Below the pieces are notes generated by a model. The model saw only the letters and a program-made list of their open reading frames with translations. It was not told where the DNA came from and ran no database searches. From a bacterium (GTDB lineage: Bacteria; Krumholzibacteriota; Krumholzibacteriia; LZORAL124-64-63), in contig JADJQR010000001.1 of NCBI GenBank assembly GCA_016712675.1, positions 1,798,001 through 1,862,000 on the forward strand: 64,000 nt of DNA. Reading direction: 5' to 3'. Of the stretch, positions 22,356 to 30,762 are shown piece after piece. The stretch's first letter is position 1, and every line of letters begins with the position of its first letter. The position numbers and the translations under genes are program-made.

Positions 22356-23510
22356 TCAATCGCTGCCGTAGCCGAACGTCAGCAGAAACTCCGCGAACTC
22401 TTGCTCACACGCCTCCCGCAGGTCCGGCGGCAGGTCGGTGCGCCAGCGACCGATCGACGCTGTCGGCGTGGCCGTGGTCATGTGGCTCTTCAACGCGTCC
22501 GTCGGGGCGGCGATGCAGGCCATGATGTCCGCGATCGTGCCGGGCGTGCCGTCGAGCCCCAAATGGGCGAAGATCCGCGCCAGCACGCCCGCGCCGTCGC
22601 GGACCAGTTCCTCGTAGCGAACGAGGATCGCCGTGTCGCCACGTGCCAGCCACGGTTCGAGAACCCAGGGCCGGGCCATGGCTGCACGGTGGCGGACGTA
22701 CTCGAGATCCGTCTGCACATCCTGTCGCCCGAACCCGGTCTCGCCGCGCTTGTCGATGAACGCCAGGGTCGAGCAGATCATGTCGCGCGGATCGCGCACC
22801 AGGAAGATCTCGCGACCGTCCGGGCGGGCTTCCCGCACCAGCGTCGCCGGACCGAGGTTCTTCTCGGCGTAGAACACGGGCAGCTGATCGCGACCCGTGC
22901 GTTGCCGGTGTTGATCGGCGTACCACTGGCCGGACTCCTCGTCCGCCCGGCGGACGAGGGAGGCCACGGTAGTCAGCAGGAGCCTGTCCCAGCCCGGCCG
23001 CCGGAACGGGGAATCCCATTGTCCCCGGCTGGCCCGCTGCGCGCTCTCCAGTGCCGCCACGAAGCGCTGGCGCGCCTCGGTCGTTTCGTAGGGATAGGTG
23101 CAGTCGATCGCGATGTCGGGGTGGGCCGCCAGCATCTGCATCAGGAGCGTCGAACCGGAACGTCCCACCGAAGTGACCAGGAGAGGACGGGGGAGTTGAG
23201 GTGTCCGGGCCGGGTGCACGGGCAGCGCGGGGCGCTCGACGGCGAGCGTGGCCAGCGGGGCCCAGCCGGAGCCGACATCCTGTTCGAGAACCAGGCTGCA
23301 GCGCGCGGGCACCGGCAGCAGCGGCACGGTCAGCGTACAACTGCCGTCAGCGGGCGACGGCTCCGCCGTGGCCAGGACCTTGCTGCCGTGCCGTGCGCGC
23401 AGCGGTCCGGGTGCCGCCGGCAGGAGGATGTCCAGCAGAAGCGGCCCGATCAGATGCAGTTCGGGCGCCTGCGAGCCGTCGTTCGACTCGATAGCAAGCC
23501 TGGTCTCCAA
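22356..23510 (-). CDS. Sulfotransferase-family protein
   Basis: The family transfers sulfate from PAPS to a hydroxyl or amine of a carbohydrate, lipid or peptide. The 384-residue protein has a P-loop-like 5'-phosphosulfate-binding loop SVGRSGSTLL (residues ~114-123) and the 3'-phosphate motif LVRDPRDMICS. About 100 N-terminal residues before the catalytic fold are beta-rich and lack a recognisable domain. The start is TTG with only a weak ribosome site; an in-frame stop lies about 20 codons upstream and no better start occurs. No PAPS synthesis or glycosyltransferase gene is adjacent, so the substrate is unknown. Confidence 0.85.
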   Translation of the reverse strand: METRLAIESNDGSQAPELHLIGPLLLDILLPAAPGPLRARHGSKVLATAEPSPADGSCTLTVPLLPVPARCSLVLEQDVGSGWAPLATLAVERPALPVHPARTPQLPRPLLVTSVGRSGSTLLMQMLAAHPDIAIDCTYPYETTEARQRFVAALESAQRASRGQWDSPFRRPGWDRLLLTTVASLVRRADEESGQWYADQHRQRTGRDQLPVFYAEKNLGPATLVREARPDGREIFLVRDPRDMICSTLAFIDKRGETGFGRQDVQTDLEYVRHRAAMARPWVLEPWLARGDTAILVRYEELVRDGAGVLARIFAHLGLDGTPGTIADIMACIAAPTDALKSHMTTATPTASIGRWRTDLPPDLREACEQEFAEFLLTFGYGSD

Positions 23511-23592
23511 GAATCCGTTCCCCGATCGTTGCCGCCGAAGTCCGTAGTTGCGCCTTCTTCATCATGCTCCCGACCGCTGGGCTTGTCCACCT

Positions 23593-25638
23593 TCAGCGAA
23601 CGAACGTCACAGCGCGTACCGCGCGGGCGCCATCGGCCTCGAAGGAGAACCAGTACAGACCCGCGGGCAGGGCGTCGCTGCCGTGCCCGGGTTGCCATCG
23701 CCAGCGCGGAGGAGATTCGTCGGGCCGGGTCGCCGGCAGCAGGCCCAGGGGCACTTGCCCGGCCAGGCGTCCCCTGGCATCGTGGATCCTGACCGTCACG
23801 GGCGACGTTGTCCTCAGGGCGATATCGAAGTCCGCGCCCGCGGTGCCCGCGGGATTGGGCCAGGGTCCCCGCACCAGAAGCGGCGGTGGGGGCGCGTCGG
23901 TCCAGCGGGCCAGCGTGATCCTCGCGGGGTCCACGCTGACGGAATCCACGCGGGCGAGCGTCGTCCAGCTGATATCCTGCACCGTCCGCTCCAACACCGC
24001 GGTCACCGCCACGTCGCCGGCCGCCGTGTGCAGGCGCAGCGGCACCGGCACCACCAGCAGATGGTCCTGGTGTTGGCGCAACCGGACACGCGCCTGGCCG
24101 CCGGTCGCGGCACCGGGCGACGCGCGCAGCAATTCCAGGCTCAGCACCGGCACCGCATCGGTCTCCAGCCAGCCGGCGAAGAAGGACCCGAGGTCGCGGC
24201 CGGCGGCGGCCTCGGCGTGCGCGATCATCACGGGGGTGTCGACGCTGCCCTGCACCAGCTGCGGGTCGTTCGCGTAGTCGCGCAGGAAGGCGAAGAACGC
24301 CTCGTCGCCGATGATGCCCCTCAGCATGTGCAGGACCCAGGCGCCCTTGTCGTAGACCAGCGTGTTGGGCAGCACCGGCGAGGGCTGCGCCAGCGTGCCT
24401 TCGCCGGCAAACAGCGCCGGGTGGCGGCCGGGCCCGATCAGCCTCAGGAAGCCCTGCATGGCGTCGGGGCCTTCGCTGTGCTCCAGCCACAGGGCCTCGG
24501 CATAGGTGGCGAAGCCCTCGTTCAGCCAGATGTCGGGCCAGTCGGCCGGCGTCAGGCTGTCGCCGAACCACTGGTGGGCCAGCTCGTGCAGGACAACCTG
24601 CTCGAAGCGACGGTCGCCGGTGAACATGAACTGGCCGATGCTCGTGGCCGTGGTGTGTTCCATGGCGCCGCCCCAGACCACCTCAACCTGGGCGTACTTC
24701 TCGCCGGCGAAGGGATAGTCGCCCAGGAGACCCGTCATGAACGCCATCATCGCGCAGGTGCGCCCCAGCAGGACCTCGCCGGCCGCCCGGTCGCGCACGA
24801 TCGCATGGAATTCCAGCGGCACCGCGGCGGCCTGCGGCGGCCGGCAGTCCTCGTGCCAGGACTCGTACCGCGAGGCGGCGACCGAGACCAGGTAGGTCGG
24901 CAGCGGGTACCGTTCGCGCCAGGCGTAGCGCCGCCAGCCCGGCGGGCCGTCGGTCACCGCCTCCAGCGTACCGTTGGCTACCACCTGCAGGTCCGCCGGC
25001 ACGGTGGCCGCCAGGAAGACCAGCGCCTTGTCGGCGGGGTGGTCCTTGCACGGCCACCAGGCGTGGGCGGTCCAGGGCTCGCTGATGGAGAACAGGAACG
25101 GGGTGTCGTCCACGGGGTCGGCGGGCGTGCCGTTGTCGTCGCGTCGGTACATCAGCCCGACGTAGAGGTTGCCGTGCCGGGGCGGGCGGCCTTGCCAGTG
25201 GATGGTCACCGTGTCGGGCGACGTGGTGGACAGGCCGCCCGGGACCACCACGTGGAGTTCCTCGCCGACGCGCAGGGTCTCCAGCGGCGCGCCCCGGAGC
25301 GTCGCGAGGTCGCACGTGAGCTGGGGCACCAGGTCCAGCACCAGCGTGTCGACGTCCGCGCGCAGGGCCCGCAGGCCGATCGCCACCTGGCCGGTCAGCG
25401 CCACGACCCCGGCGGCCGGGCCGGGCGTCGGGTCGAGGGTCAGTTCCAGGTCGTAGCTGAGGATGTCCACGCCGCGGTCGTCGGCGCGGGGGGCGGGCGT
25501 GTCGGCGCGCGCCACGCCGGCCGCCAGGAGGGACTCGAAGCGCTTGCAGGGGGCGGGCTCGGGCGCGGCGGCCGGCAGCCGGGGCGCCGACAGCAGGATC
25601 GCCGCCAGCAGGGCGCCCGCCAGGCCGGGCGCCGTCAC
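23593..25638 (-). CDS. Exported M1-family metallopeptidase with FlgD-like C-terminal domain
   Basis: A zinc aminopeptidase-like protein of the M1 (gluzincin) family. The GTG at 25638 overlaps the stop of the upstream DUF2007 gene (GTGA) and gives 681 residues. It has a signal peptide (ALLAAILLSAPRLPAAA), an N-terminal beta domain, a GAMEN-like GGAMEH, and the zinc site HELAH (residues 351-355) with the distal Glu374 in WLNEGF. The C-terminal ~90 residues form a FlgD-like Ig module (VTVRIHDARGRLAGQ ... GLYWFSFEADG) of the type used for surface sorting in related phyla. It likely works outside the cytoplasm, unlike the divergent M1 gene at 26131. Confidence 0.92.
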   Translation of the reverse strand: MTAPGLAGALLAAILLSAPRLPAAAPEPAPCKRFESLLAAGVARADTPAPRADDRGVDILSYDLELTLDPTPGPAAGVVALTGQVAIGLRALRADVDTLVLDLVPQLTCDLATLRGAPLETLRVGEELHVVVPGGLSTTSPDTVTIHWQGRPPRHGNLYVGLMYRRDDNGTPADPVDDTPFLFSISEPWTAHAWWPCKDHPADKALVFLAATVPADLQVVANGTLEAVTDGPPGWRRYAWRERYPLPTYLVSVAASRYESWHEDCRPPQAAAVPLEFHAIVRDRAAGEVLLGRTCAMMAFMTGLLGDYPFAGEKYAQVEVVWGGAMEHTTATSIGQFMFTGDRRFEQVVLHELAHQWFGDSLTPADWPDIWLNEGFATYAEALWLEHSEGPDAMQGFLRLIGPGRHPALFAGEGTLAQPSPVLPNTLVYDKGAWVLHMLRGIIGDEAFFAFLRDYANDPQLVQGSVDTPVMIAHAEAAAGRDLGSFFAGWLETDAVPVLSLELLRASPGAATGGQARVRLRQHQDHLLVVPVPLRLHTAAGDVAVTAVLERTVQDISWTTLARVDSVSVDPARITLARWTDAPPPPLLVRGPWPNPAGTAGADFDIALRTTSPVTVRIHDARGRLAGQVPLGLLPATRPDESPPRWRWQPGHGSDALPAGLYWFSFEADGARAVRAVTFVR

Positions 25639-25943
25639 ATGCGCTCGCGCCCGCAGTTCCAGCAGGCGTCGTACCCGGGCTCGCCGTCCGAACCGCAGGC
25701 CGGACACGTCCAGGCGCCGGAGCCGTCACCGCCGGTTCCCTGCAGGATGGCACGGGCGTGGGCGGCGTCCTCGGCGAAGACCAGGACATGGATGCCGCGG
25801 ATCGCGCCCAGCTGCGGCTGCATGCCGCCGGCGTCGTCCAGCTCCAGGCAGGCGGTGATGCCCATGGCCTGCAGCTGGCTCAGGGCCATTTCGGCCTCGA
25901 GCTCGGTCCCGTAGGTCTCCACGCGGGTCATGCCGTCGCGCAT
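25635..25943 (-). CDS. Small DUF2007-like protein with C-terminal zinc ribbon
   Basis: The ATG at 25943 gives 102 residues; the frame opens up to 26024 but the extra part covers the promoter. Residues ~5-65 (VETYGTELEAEMALSQLQAMGI ... HVLVFAEDAAHARAIL) match the ferredoxin-like DUF2007 pattern, a putative ligand-binding or signalling domain of unknown role. The C-terminus has two CxxC pairs (CPACG and CWNCG) that should bind one zinc. It overlaps the M1 peptidase start by four bases, so both are made from one transcript, though a functional link is not established. Confidence 0.82.
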   Translation of the reverse strand: MRDGMTRVETYGTELEAEMALSQLQAMGITACLELDDAGGMQPQLGAIRGIHVLVFAEDAAHARAILQGTGGDGSGAWTCPACGSDGEPGYDACWNCGRERM

Positions 25944-26014
25944 CGCCTCGTCCTTTCGGTTTGCGGCCCTGCACCGGCCCCGGCCGATCCAGGGCGACCG
26001 AACCTGATCTTGTG

Positions 26015-26043
26015 ATATTACCACCGGTCAGGGCGATCGCCAA
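26015..26043 (-). promoter_or_regulatory. Promoter of the DUF2007-M1 operon (minus strand)
   Basis: On the minus strand TTGGCG (26043-26038) is separated by exactly 17 bases from TAATAT (26020-26015), with TGG just before the -10 acting as an extended -10. It sits about 70 bases upstream of the start at 25943. Confidence 0.6.
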
Positions 26044-26047
26044 GCTC

Positions 26048-26076
26048 TTGCGGCAAATGGCCCGCAGGGCGACAAT
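26048..26076 (+). promoter_or_regulatory. Possible promoter of the second M1 aminopeptidase
   Basis: TTGCGG (26048-26053) and GACAAT (26071-26076) are spaced by 17 bases and lie back to back with the minus-strand promoter. The match to consensus is moderate (three and four of six). Confidence 0.4.
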
Positions 26077-26130
26077 GGGCGGGAAGAGCCGCAGGCCCCC
26101 ATTCGTCCGCTTCCCGCCGGAGGTGCTCCC

Positions 26131-27903
26131 GTGAGCCGTCGCGATCCCCATTCGTATGCCGACCTGGACCAGGGTCGGGTCACGCACGTCGACCTGGACC
26201 TGGACGTGGACTTCGGCAGCCGCACCCTGTCCGGCACCGCCACGCTGAGGCTGGCGGCGCCGTCGTCCGGCCCGCTCGACCTGGACACGCGCACGCTGAC
26301 GATCACGAACGCGGCGACGCCGGCCGGTGTCGCCATCCCGTTCGAGACCGCGGCCAACGACGCCGTGATGGGCGCGCGCCTGCGGCTGCAGCTGCCGGCC
26401 GGCACGACCGCCGTCGTGATCTCGTACGCCACCAGCCCGGAGGCCTCTGCCCTGCAGTGGCTGGAGCCGGCCCAGACCGACGGCGGGCAGCAGCCCTATC
26501 TCTTCAGCCAGTGCCAGGCGATCCACGCGCGCAGTGTGCTGCCGTGCCAGGACTCGCCGCTGGCGCGGTTCACGTACCAGGCGAAGCTGACGGTCCCGGA
26601 GGCGCTGACCGCGGTGATGGCAGCGGCACCGGGCGAGAAGGGCCCGGGTGCGCGCGCCGGCACGCGTGCGTTCACGTTCGCGATGCCGCAGTCGATCCCG
26701 CCGTACCTCTTCGCGTTCGCCGTCGGTGACATCGTCTCGCGGGACCTCGGGCCCCGCTCGCGCGTGTACGCCGAGCCGAAGACGCTGGACCGCGCGGCGT
26801 GGGAATTCGCCGAGGTGGACAGCATGCTGCTGGCGGCCGAGGACGTCTTCGGTCCCTACCTGTGGGACCGCTTCGACTTCCTGGTGATGCCTTCGAGCTT
26901 CCCCTACGGAGGCATGGAGAACCCGCGCCTGACGTTCCTGACGCCGACGCTGCTGGCCGGCGACCGGTCGCTGGTCAACGTGCTGGCGCACGAGCTGGCA
27001 CATTCGTGGACCGGCAACCTGGTCACCAACGCGACCATCGACGACTTCTGGCTGAACGAGGGCTTCACGGTCTGGGCCGAGCGGCGCATCCACGAGAAGC
27101 TGTACGGCCTGGAGGCGCAGGCGCTGTCGGCGGCGATCGGGCGCAACGGCCTGAACGACGCCCTGGCGTCGTTCGGGTCCGACTCGCCGTTCACCTGCCT
27201 GAAGACCGACGGTGAAGGCAAGGACCCGGACGAGTTCTACTCCCTGGTGCCCTACGAGAAGGGCTTCCTGTTCGTGTCGCTGCTGGAGCAGACGGTGGGG
27301 CGGGAGAAGTTCGATGACTTCATCAAGAAGTACATCAGGCATTTCTCCTTCACGTCCATCACGACCGAGCAGTTCGAGGAGTTCCTGGACAAGGAACTGC
27401 CCGGCGTGGCTGCGCAGGTGGGCGCGCAGGAGTGGATCCGGCGGCCCGGTGTGCCCGGGAATGCGCCGAGCTTCAGCTCGGCGCGGCTTGAGCACCTCAA
27501 GGGCCTGGCCGCAGGCTGGGCCGGCGGCGCGCGCCCGCAGGTCGCGGCCGCGAAGCAATGGACACCCGAGGACTGGCAGATCTTCCTGCAGGCCCTGCCG
27601 CGCCAGCTGTCGGAGGCGGACTGCGCCTGGCTGGACGGGAATTTCCAGCTGACGAAGCACGGCAACTGCGAGATCCTCTGCAACTGGCTGGCGATCGCCG
27701 CCGGCAGCGGCTACGCGGCCACGCGCACGCGGACGCGTGCGTTCCTGGGCGAGGTCGGGCGCATGAAGTACCTCAAGCCCCTCTACACCGCGCTGCACAA
27801 GAACCCCGAGACGCGGGCGCTGGCGCAGGAGACCTTCGCTGAGCACGGCGGCGGGTACCATCCCATCGCGCGCGGCGGCATCGAGCGGATCCTGGCGGGC
27901 TAG
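26131..27903 (+). CDS. M1-family aminopeptidase, leukotriene A4 hydrolase/aminopeptidase B type
   Basis: A cytosolic-type zinc aminopeptidase releasing N-terminal residues from peptides. GTG at 26131 follows GGAGGTG. The 590-residue protein has no signal peptide. It has the beta N-terminal domain, the exopeptidase motif GGMEN, the zinc site HELAH (residues 287-291) with Glu310 in FWLNEG, and the branch-specific HSWTGNLVTN. The C-terminal all-helical domain (from about residue 455) matches the LTA4H C-terminal domain. Epoxide-hydrolase activity seen in animal LTA4H should not be assumed. It is divergent from the exported M1 gene. Confidence 0.94.
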   Translation: MSRRDPHSYADLDQGRVTHVDLDLDVDFGSRTLSGTATLRLAAPSSGPLDLDTRTLTITNAATPAGVAIPFETAANDAVMGARLRLQLPAGTTAVVISYATSPEASALQWLEPAQTDGGQQPYLFSQCQAIHARSVLPCQDSPLARFTYQAKLTVPEALTAVMAAAPGEKGPGARAGTRAFTFAMPQSIPPYLFAFAVGDIVSRDLGPRSRVYAEPKTLDRAAWEFAEVDSMLLAAEDVFGPYLWDRFDFLVMPSSFPYGGMENPRLTFLTPTLLAGDRSLVNVLAHELAHSWTGNLVTNATIDDFWLNEGFTVWAERRIHEKLYGLEAQALSAAIGRNGLNDALASFGSDSPFTCLKTDGEGKDPDEFYSLVPYEKGFLFVSLLEQTVGREKFDDFIKKYIRHFSFTSITTEQFEEFLDKELPGVAAQVGAQEWIRRPGVPGNAPSFSSARLEHLKGLAAGWAGGARPQVAAAKQWTPEDWQIFLQALPRQLSEADCAWLDGNFQLTKHGNCEILCNWLAIAAGSGYAATRTRTRAFLGEVGRMKYLKPLYTALHKNPETRALAQETFAEHGGGYHPIARGGIERILAG

Positions 27904-27934
27904 AGCGCGGCCGCCTGGCGCATCGGCCGACACT

Positions 27935-27964
27935 GCGCCCCGGGGTCGGATGACCCCGGGGCGC
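27935..27964 (+). terminator. Strong hairpin after the M1 aminopeptidase
   Basis: A perfect 13-base stem (27935-27947 with 27952-27964) with a four-base loop GGAT lies 31 bases after the stop. Only CTTCCC follows, not a true T-run, so it may terminate weakly or protect the mRNA 3' end. Confidence 0.55.
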
Positions 27965-27984
27965 CTTCCCGGGAGCGGCGCGCG

Positions 27985-28935
27985 ATGATCCTCACGGTCA
28001 CCCTGAATCCCTGCGTCGACCTCCTTCTGGGCACACGGGGCCTGCTGCCGCACGACACGAATCGCGTGCTGACGCGCGAGGAGGACGCCGGCGGCAAGGG
28101 CACGAACCTGTCGCGCGTGGCGGCGGAACTGGGCGCGAAGACGACGGCCTGCGTGCTACTGGGCGGGGGCACGGGCGCGCATGTGCAGCACGTGCTGGAG
28201 GTCCAGGGCGTGACGCCGGCGATCATTCCCACGCAGGCGCAGACCAGGGTCAACATCTCCGTGCAGGACGGCTCGGACCGGCCGCCGACCACCTTCAACA
28301 TGAGGGGGGGGCCGGTCAGCGACGCCGAATGGCAGCAGGCGCTGCGCACGGTGGTGTCACTGGCGGCCGGCGCGCGCTGGGTCTGCCTGGGCGGAAGCCT
28401 GCCCGAGGGCGTGCCGGTCGAGGCCTGGCGGACACTGGTCGCGGCGTTGCGCGCGCTGCCTGTTCGCATCCTCCTGGATGCCGATGACGAGCCGCTGCGC
28501 CTCGGTCTCGAGGCGGGACCGCACCTGATCAAGCCGAACCTGGCTGAAGCATCGCGGCTGCTCGGGCGGCCCGTCGTGGGCGTGGAGGATGCGTTCGCGG
28601 CGGCCGCGGAGCTGCGCGCACTCCTGGCGGCGCGCGGCGCGGAAGATCCTGCCGTGATCATCTCCATGGGCGCCGACGGCGCGGTCGCGGCGACGTCTGC
28701 CGGCAGCTGGCAGGCGGCGGCGATTCCCGTGGCGGTGCGCAGCACGATCGGCAGCGGGGATTCGCTGCTGGGCGGCCTGCTGGCGGCGTTCGCGCACGGG
28801 CACGACTGGGCCGAGGCCCTGCGCTGGGGCATCGCCGCCGGCGCGGCGACCGCCATGACCGACGGCACCGAGATCGCGCGGCGCGCCGTGGTGCAGGATC
28901 TGCTGGCGCGGGCGGTGGTGGTGCGGCGGGCGTAG
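27985..28935 (+). CDS. PfkB-family sugar kinase, 1-phosphofructokinase-like
   Basis: Members phosphorylate sugar phosphates such as fructose-1-phosphate or tagatose-6-phosphate. The 316-residue protein begins MILTVTLNPCVD, typical of the FruK/LacC branch, with the N-terminal GGKGTNLSRVAAELG signature and the C-terminal catalytic motif STIGSGDSLLGG, where the usual GAGDS is GSGDS with the base Asp retained. No PTS or sugar isomerase genes flank it, so the exact substrate is open. GGGAG lies upstream of the ATG. Confidence 0.88.
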   Translation: MILTVTLNPCVDLLLGTRGLLPHDTNRVLTREEDAGGKGTNLSRVAAELGAKTTACVLLGGGTGAHVQHVLEVQGVTPAIIPTQAQTRVNISVQDGSDRPPTTFNMRGGPVSDAEWQQALRTVVSLAAGARWVCLGGSLPEGVPVEAWRTLVAALRALPVRILLDADDEPLRLGLEAGPHLIKPNLAEASRLLGRPVVGVEDAFAAAAELRALLAARGAEDPAVIISMGADGAVAATSAGSWQAAAIPVAVRSTIGSGDSLLGGLLAAFAHGHDWAEALRWGIAAGAATAMTDGTEIARRAVVQDLLARAVVVRRA

Positions 28936-29053
28936 CACGCACGCGCACGGAGTGCGCGTGCTCCGGGATTCCTGCGGTGTCTCGGGCCTGGCCGCAGTCG
29001 CGCCTTGCGCTCCCCGTATTCCGCATCGCTACCGCCACCCAACGATCCAGGCT

Positions 29054-29108
29054 TGAGGAATCGTCCCGTTTCGTGGGGCGCCGCCGCACGTTTGGGGACG
29101 ATTCCTCA
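29054..29108. repeat. Long imperfect palindrome, REP- or MITE-like
   Basis: Fourteen perfect inverted bases (29054-29067 TGAGGAATCGTCCC with 29095-29108) continue, after a four-base internal loop, into nine more pairs with one mismatch (29072-29080 with 29082-29090). The whole 55-base element is centred on 29081. Its outer arms are less G+C-rich than the surroundings. Such elements are often repeated across a genome; only one copy is in this window. Confidence 0.65.
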
Positions 29109-29324
29109 TCTATGTTCCTGAGCCTTCTTCCGCCGGAAGCCGAGTGGCTGTAGCCGCGGCGGTACAACCGTGCCATCGCCGTGAACTGCCGCTCACGACA
29201 AGGCTCGGTCGGCGCGCCCGCAGCCGAGAGGCGCCATATGCCGCGATCAGTGTTCCCGCCGTTCCGGCTGCGGGGACGGTCGCAACCAGCCGGGCGGCCT
29301 GTGGCCGTGCGCGAACAGGGTGGG

Positions 29325-29345
29325 CCTGGCATCGAAGATGCCAGG
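29325..29345. repeat. Perfect hairpin in noncoding tract
   Basis: CCTGGCATC (29325-29333) and GATGCCAGG (29337-29345) pair perfectly around a GAA loop. There is no T-run, and its role is unknown. Confidence 0.5.
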
Positions 29346-29456
29346 TCGCAGCCGGGACCATCGCAAGGGGCACAACGCAGGGTAGAGCGGCCCCGGCTCC
29401 GCCGGGGCTAGGGTGACGATGTGCCGCCGCCCAGCGGCGGGTTCCGGAGGTCGCGC

Positions 29457-30707
29457 GTGCAGGAAGAGAACGGTTCTTCTGCGCGATCCCTGGCGCGCGA
29501 CACGAGCAACCTGGAATTGCTGACACCCGCCCAGATGTCCGTGCACCGCAACTTCCTGTCATCGGTGGCGGTCCTGCACCGCGACCTGATCCGCGCGGCG
29601 TACTACCTGCTGCAGATCCGCGAGCGCCGCGTGCACAGGCTGCTGGGCTACGCCCGCGTAGCCGACTACGCGGCCGCCGAAGCCGGCCTGACCCCCAATC
29701 AATGCCGCGAGTTCCTGGAACTGGCGCGCCGCCTGCCGCACTACCCCGAGATCGAAGCGGCGATGCGTAAGGGTGAACTCACCTGGAGCCAGGCGCGCGC
29801 CATCTGCGCGCGGGCGGCCCCCGCAGACCAGCAGCGCTGGCTGTCGGCGGCCAGCGCGCTCTCGGGCGCGGGACTGGAGCGCGCGCTGCGGTCACAGGAG
29901 GCGCCGGCAAGGCCGGCGCCTCATCCGGAGGAGGATCGATCCGGTGCAACTGACCAGGCGCTCCCCGCGACCGCCGACCCGAGCAAGGTGATCACATCAG
30001 CCCCGACGGTCCCGGCGACTGATCCGGCGCCGCCAACGGAGCCTTCTGTTCCAGATGGGCCAGTGGCGTCTGAGTTGCAGGTCGCGGCAACGTCGGCGGC
30101 TGCGTCCGAGCCGGCGGCCTCGCCGGCGGTGGCGGCTGCATCGGCTGCGCCGGCGGCCCCGCCGCCGCTGGCTTCGCCGGCTTCGCCGGCGCGGCATGCC
30201 GTGACGCTGCTCTTTCTACCCGAGCAGTACGCGCTCTGGCAGCGCCTGGCCGAGGCGGCCAGGCGGCGGGGGGATCTGGTCGAGGCCGTGCTGGACGGGC
30301 TGGCGGGAGGATCTGCCGGGGGCGCCTCCGGCACTCCGCTGATCGTGATCCTGCACTGCCCGACCTGTGGTCGGGCAGACTGGCCCACCTCGCGGGGCGA
30401 GCTCCCGGTGCCGCGGCCGGCGCTGGAAGCGGCATTCTGCGATGCCGTCGTGGAGGATCCCCGTGGCGACCGCCGCCGCAACCTGGCCCCGCGCCTGCGG
30501 CGCGGGGCCCTGCAGCGGGCGCGTTACCGCTGCGAGCGGCCCGGCTGTGGCCAGACCGTGTTCCTGCAGGTGCACCATCGCCGCCCGGTGGCCGGCGCGG
30601 GAGACAACACGCTCGACAACCTGATGGTCCTGTGCTGGCGCTGCCACCGCGCGCTGCACCAGGCGGAGGCCGCCGCGCGGTTGGCGCTGAGGGAGGCACC
30701 GTCCTGA
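29457..30707 (+). CDS. HNH endonuclease-domain protein with Ala/Pro-rich linker
   Basis: The GTG at 29457 follows GGAGG by six bases. The 416-residue protein has a helical N-terminal region (about 20-140; RRVHRLLGYARVADYAAAEAG ... LTWSQARAICARA) like that of multi-copy bacterial HNH proteins. A low-complexity Ala/Pro/Ser linker (about 145-250) follows, then a second helical part and a C-terminal HNH module: CERPGC near residue 359, VHHRRPV, a central Asn in LDNLMVLC, and CWRCH. The His-Asn-His and Cys positions look intact. A DNA-nicking or cutting activity is inferred. In mycobacteria, similarly built 13E12 proteins occur as genomic repeats. Confidence 0.85.
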   Translation: MQEENGSSARSLARDTSNLELLTPAQMSVHRNFLSSVAVLHRDLIRAAYYLLQIRERRVHRLLGYARVADYAAAEAGLTPNQCREFLELARRLPHYPEIEAAMRKGELTWSQARAICARAAPADQQRWLSAASALSGAGLERALRSQEAPARPAPHPEEDRSGATDQALPATADPSKVITSAPTVPATDPAPPTEPSVPDGPVASELQVAATSAAASEPAASPAVAAASAAPAAPPPLASPASPARHAVTLLFLPEQYALWQRLAEAARRRGDLVEAVLDGLAGGSAGGASGTPLIVILHCPTCGRADWPTSRGELPVPRPALEAAFCDAVVEDPRGDRRRNLAPRLRRGALQRARYRCERPGCGQTVFLQVHHRRPVAGAGDNTLDNLMVLCWRCHRALHQAEAAARLALREAPS

Positions 30708-30762
30708 GTGCGCCATCGGGGGTGCCGCATTGCCGCCAGACGGTGGCCGGCGTACCTTTGCC

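Larger units (their letters stand above)
28936..29456. other. 521-base noncoding tract with several hairpins
   Basis: I find no convincing gene on either strand; short open frames show no protein-like features. It holds a perfect nine-base stem at 28939-28961 right after the kinase stop, a 55-base palindrome at 29054-29108 (listed separately), a nine-base stem with GAA loop at 29325-29345, an eight-base stem at 29390-29408, and the ribosome site of the next gene. The density of stems suggests repeats or a structured RNA, but no known RNA family motif was recognised. Confidence 0.5.

Noticed and set aside
23347-23565. Small minus-strand frame starting MMKKAQL just upstream of the sulfotransferase
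   Set aside because: It has a signal-like start but soon runs out of frame through the sulfotransferase coding region and shows no domain.
23450-24571. Long minus-strand open frame over the M1 peptidase 3' end
   Set aside because: It is an Arg/Gly/Ala-rich shadow of the real M1 peptidase and sulfotransferase frames with no protein family features.
29457-30707. Restriction-modification or toxin system around the HNH gene
   Set aside because: No methyltransferase, specificity subunit or immunity-type gene is adjacent.
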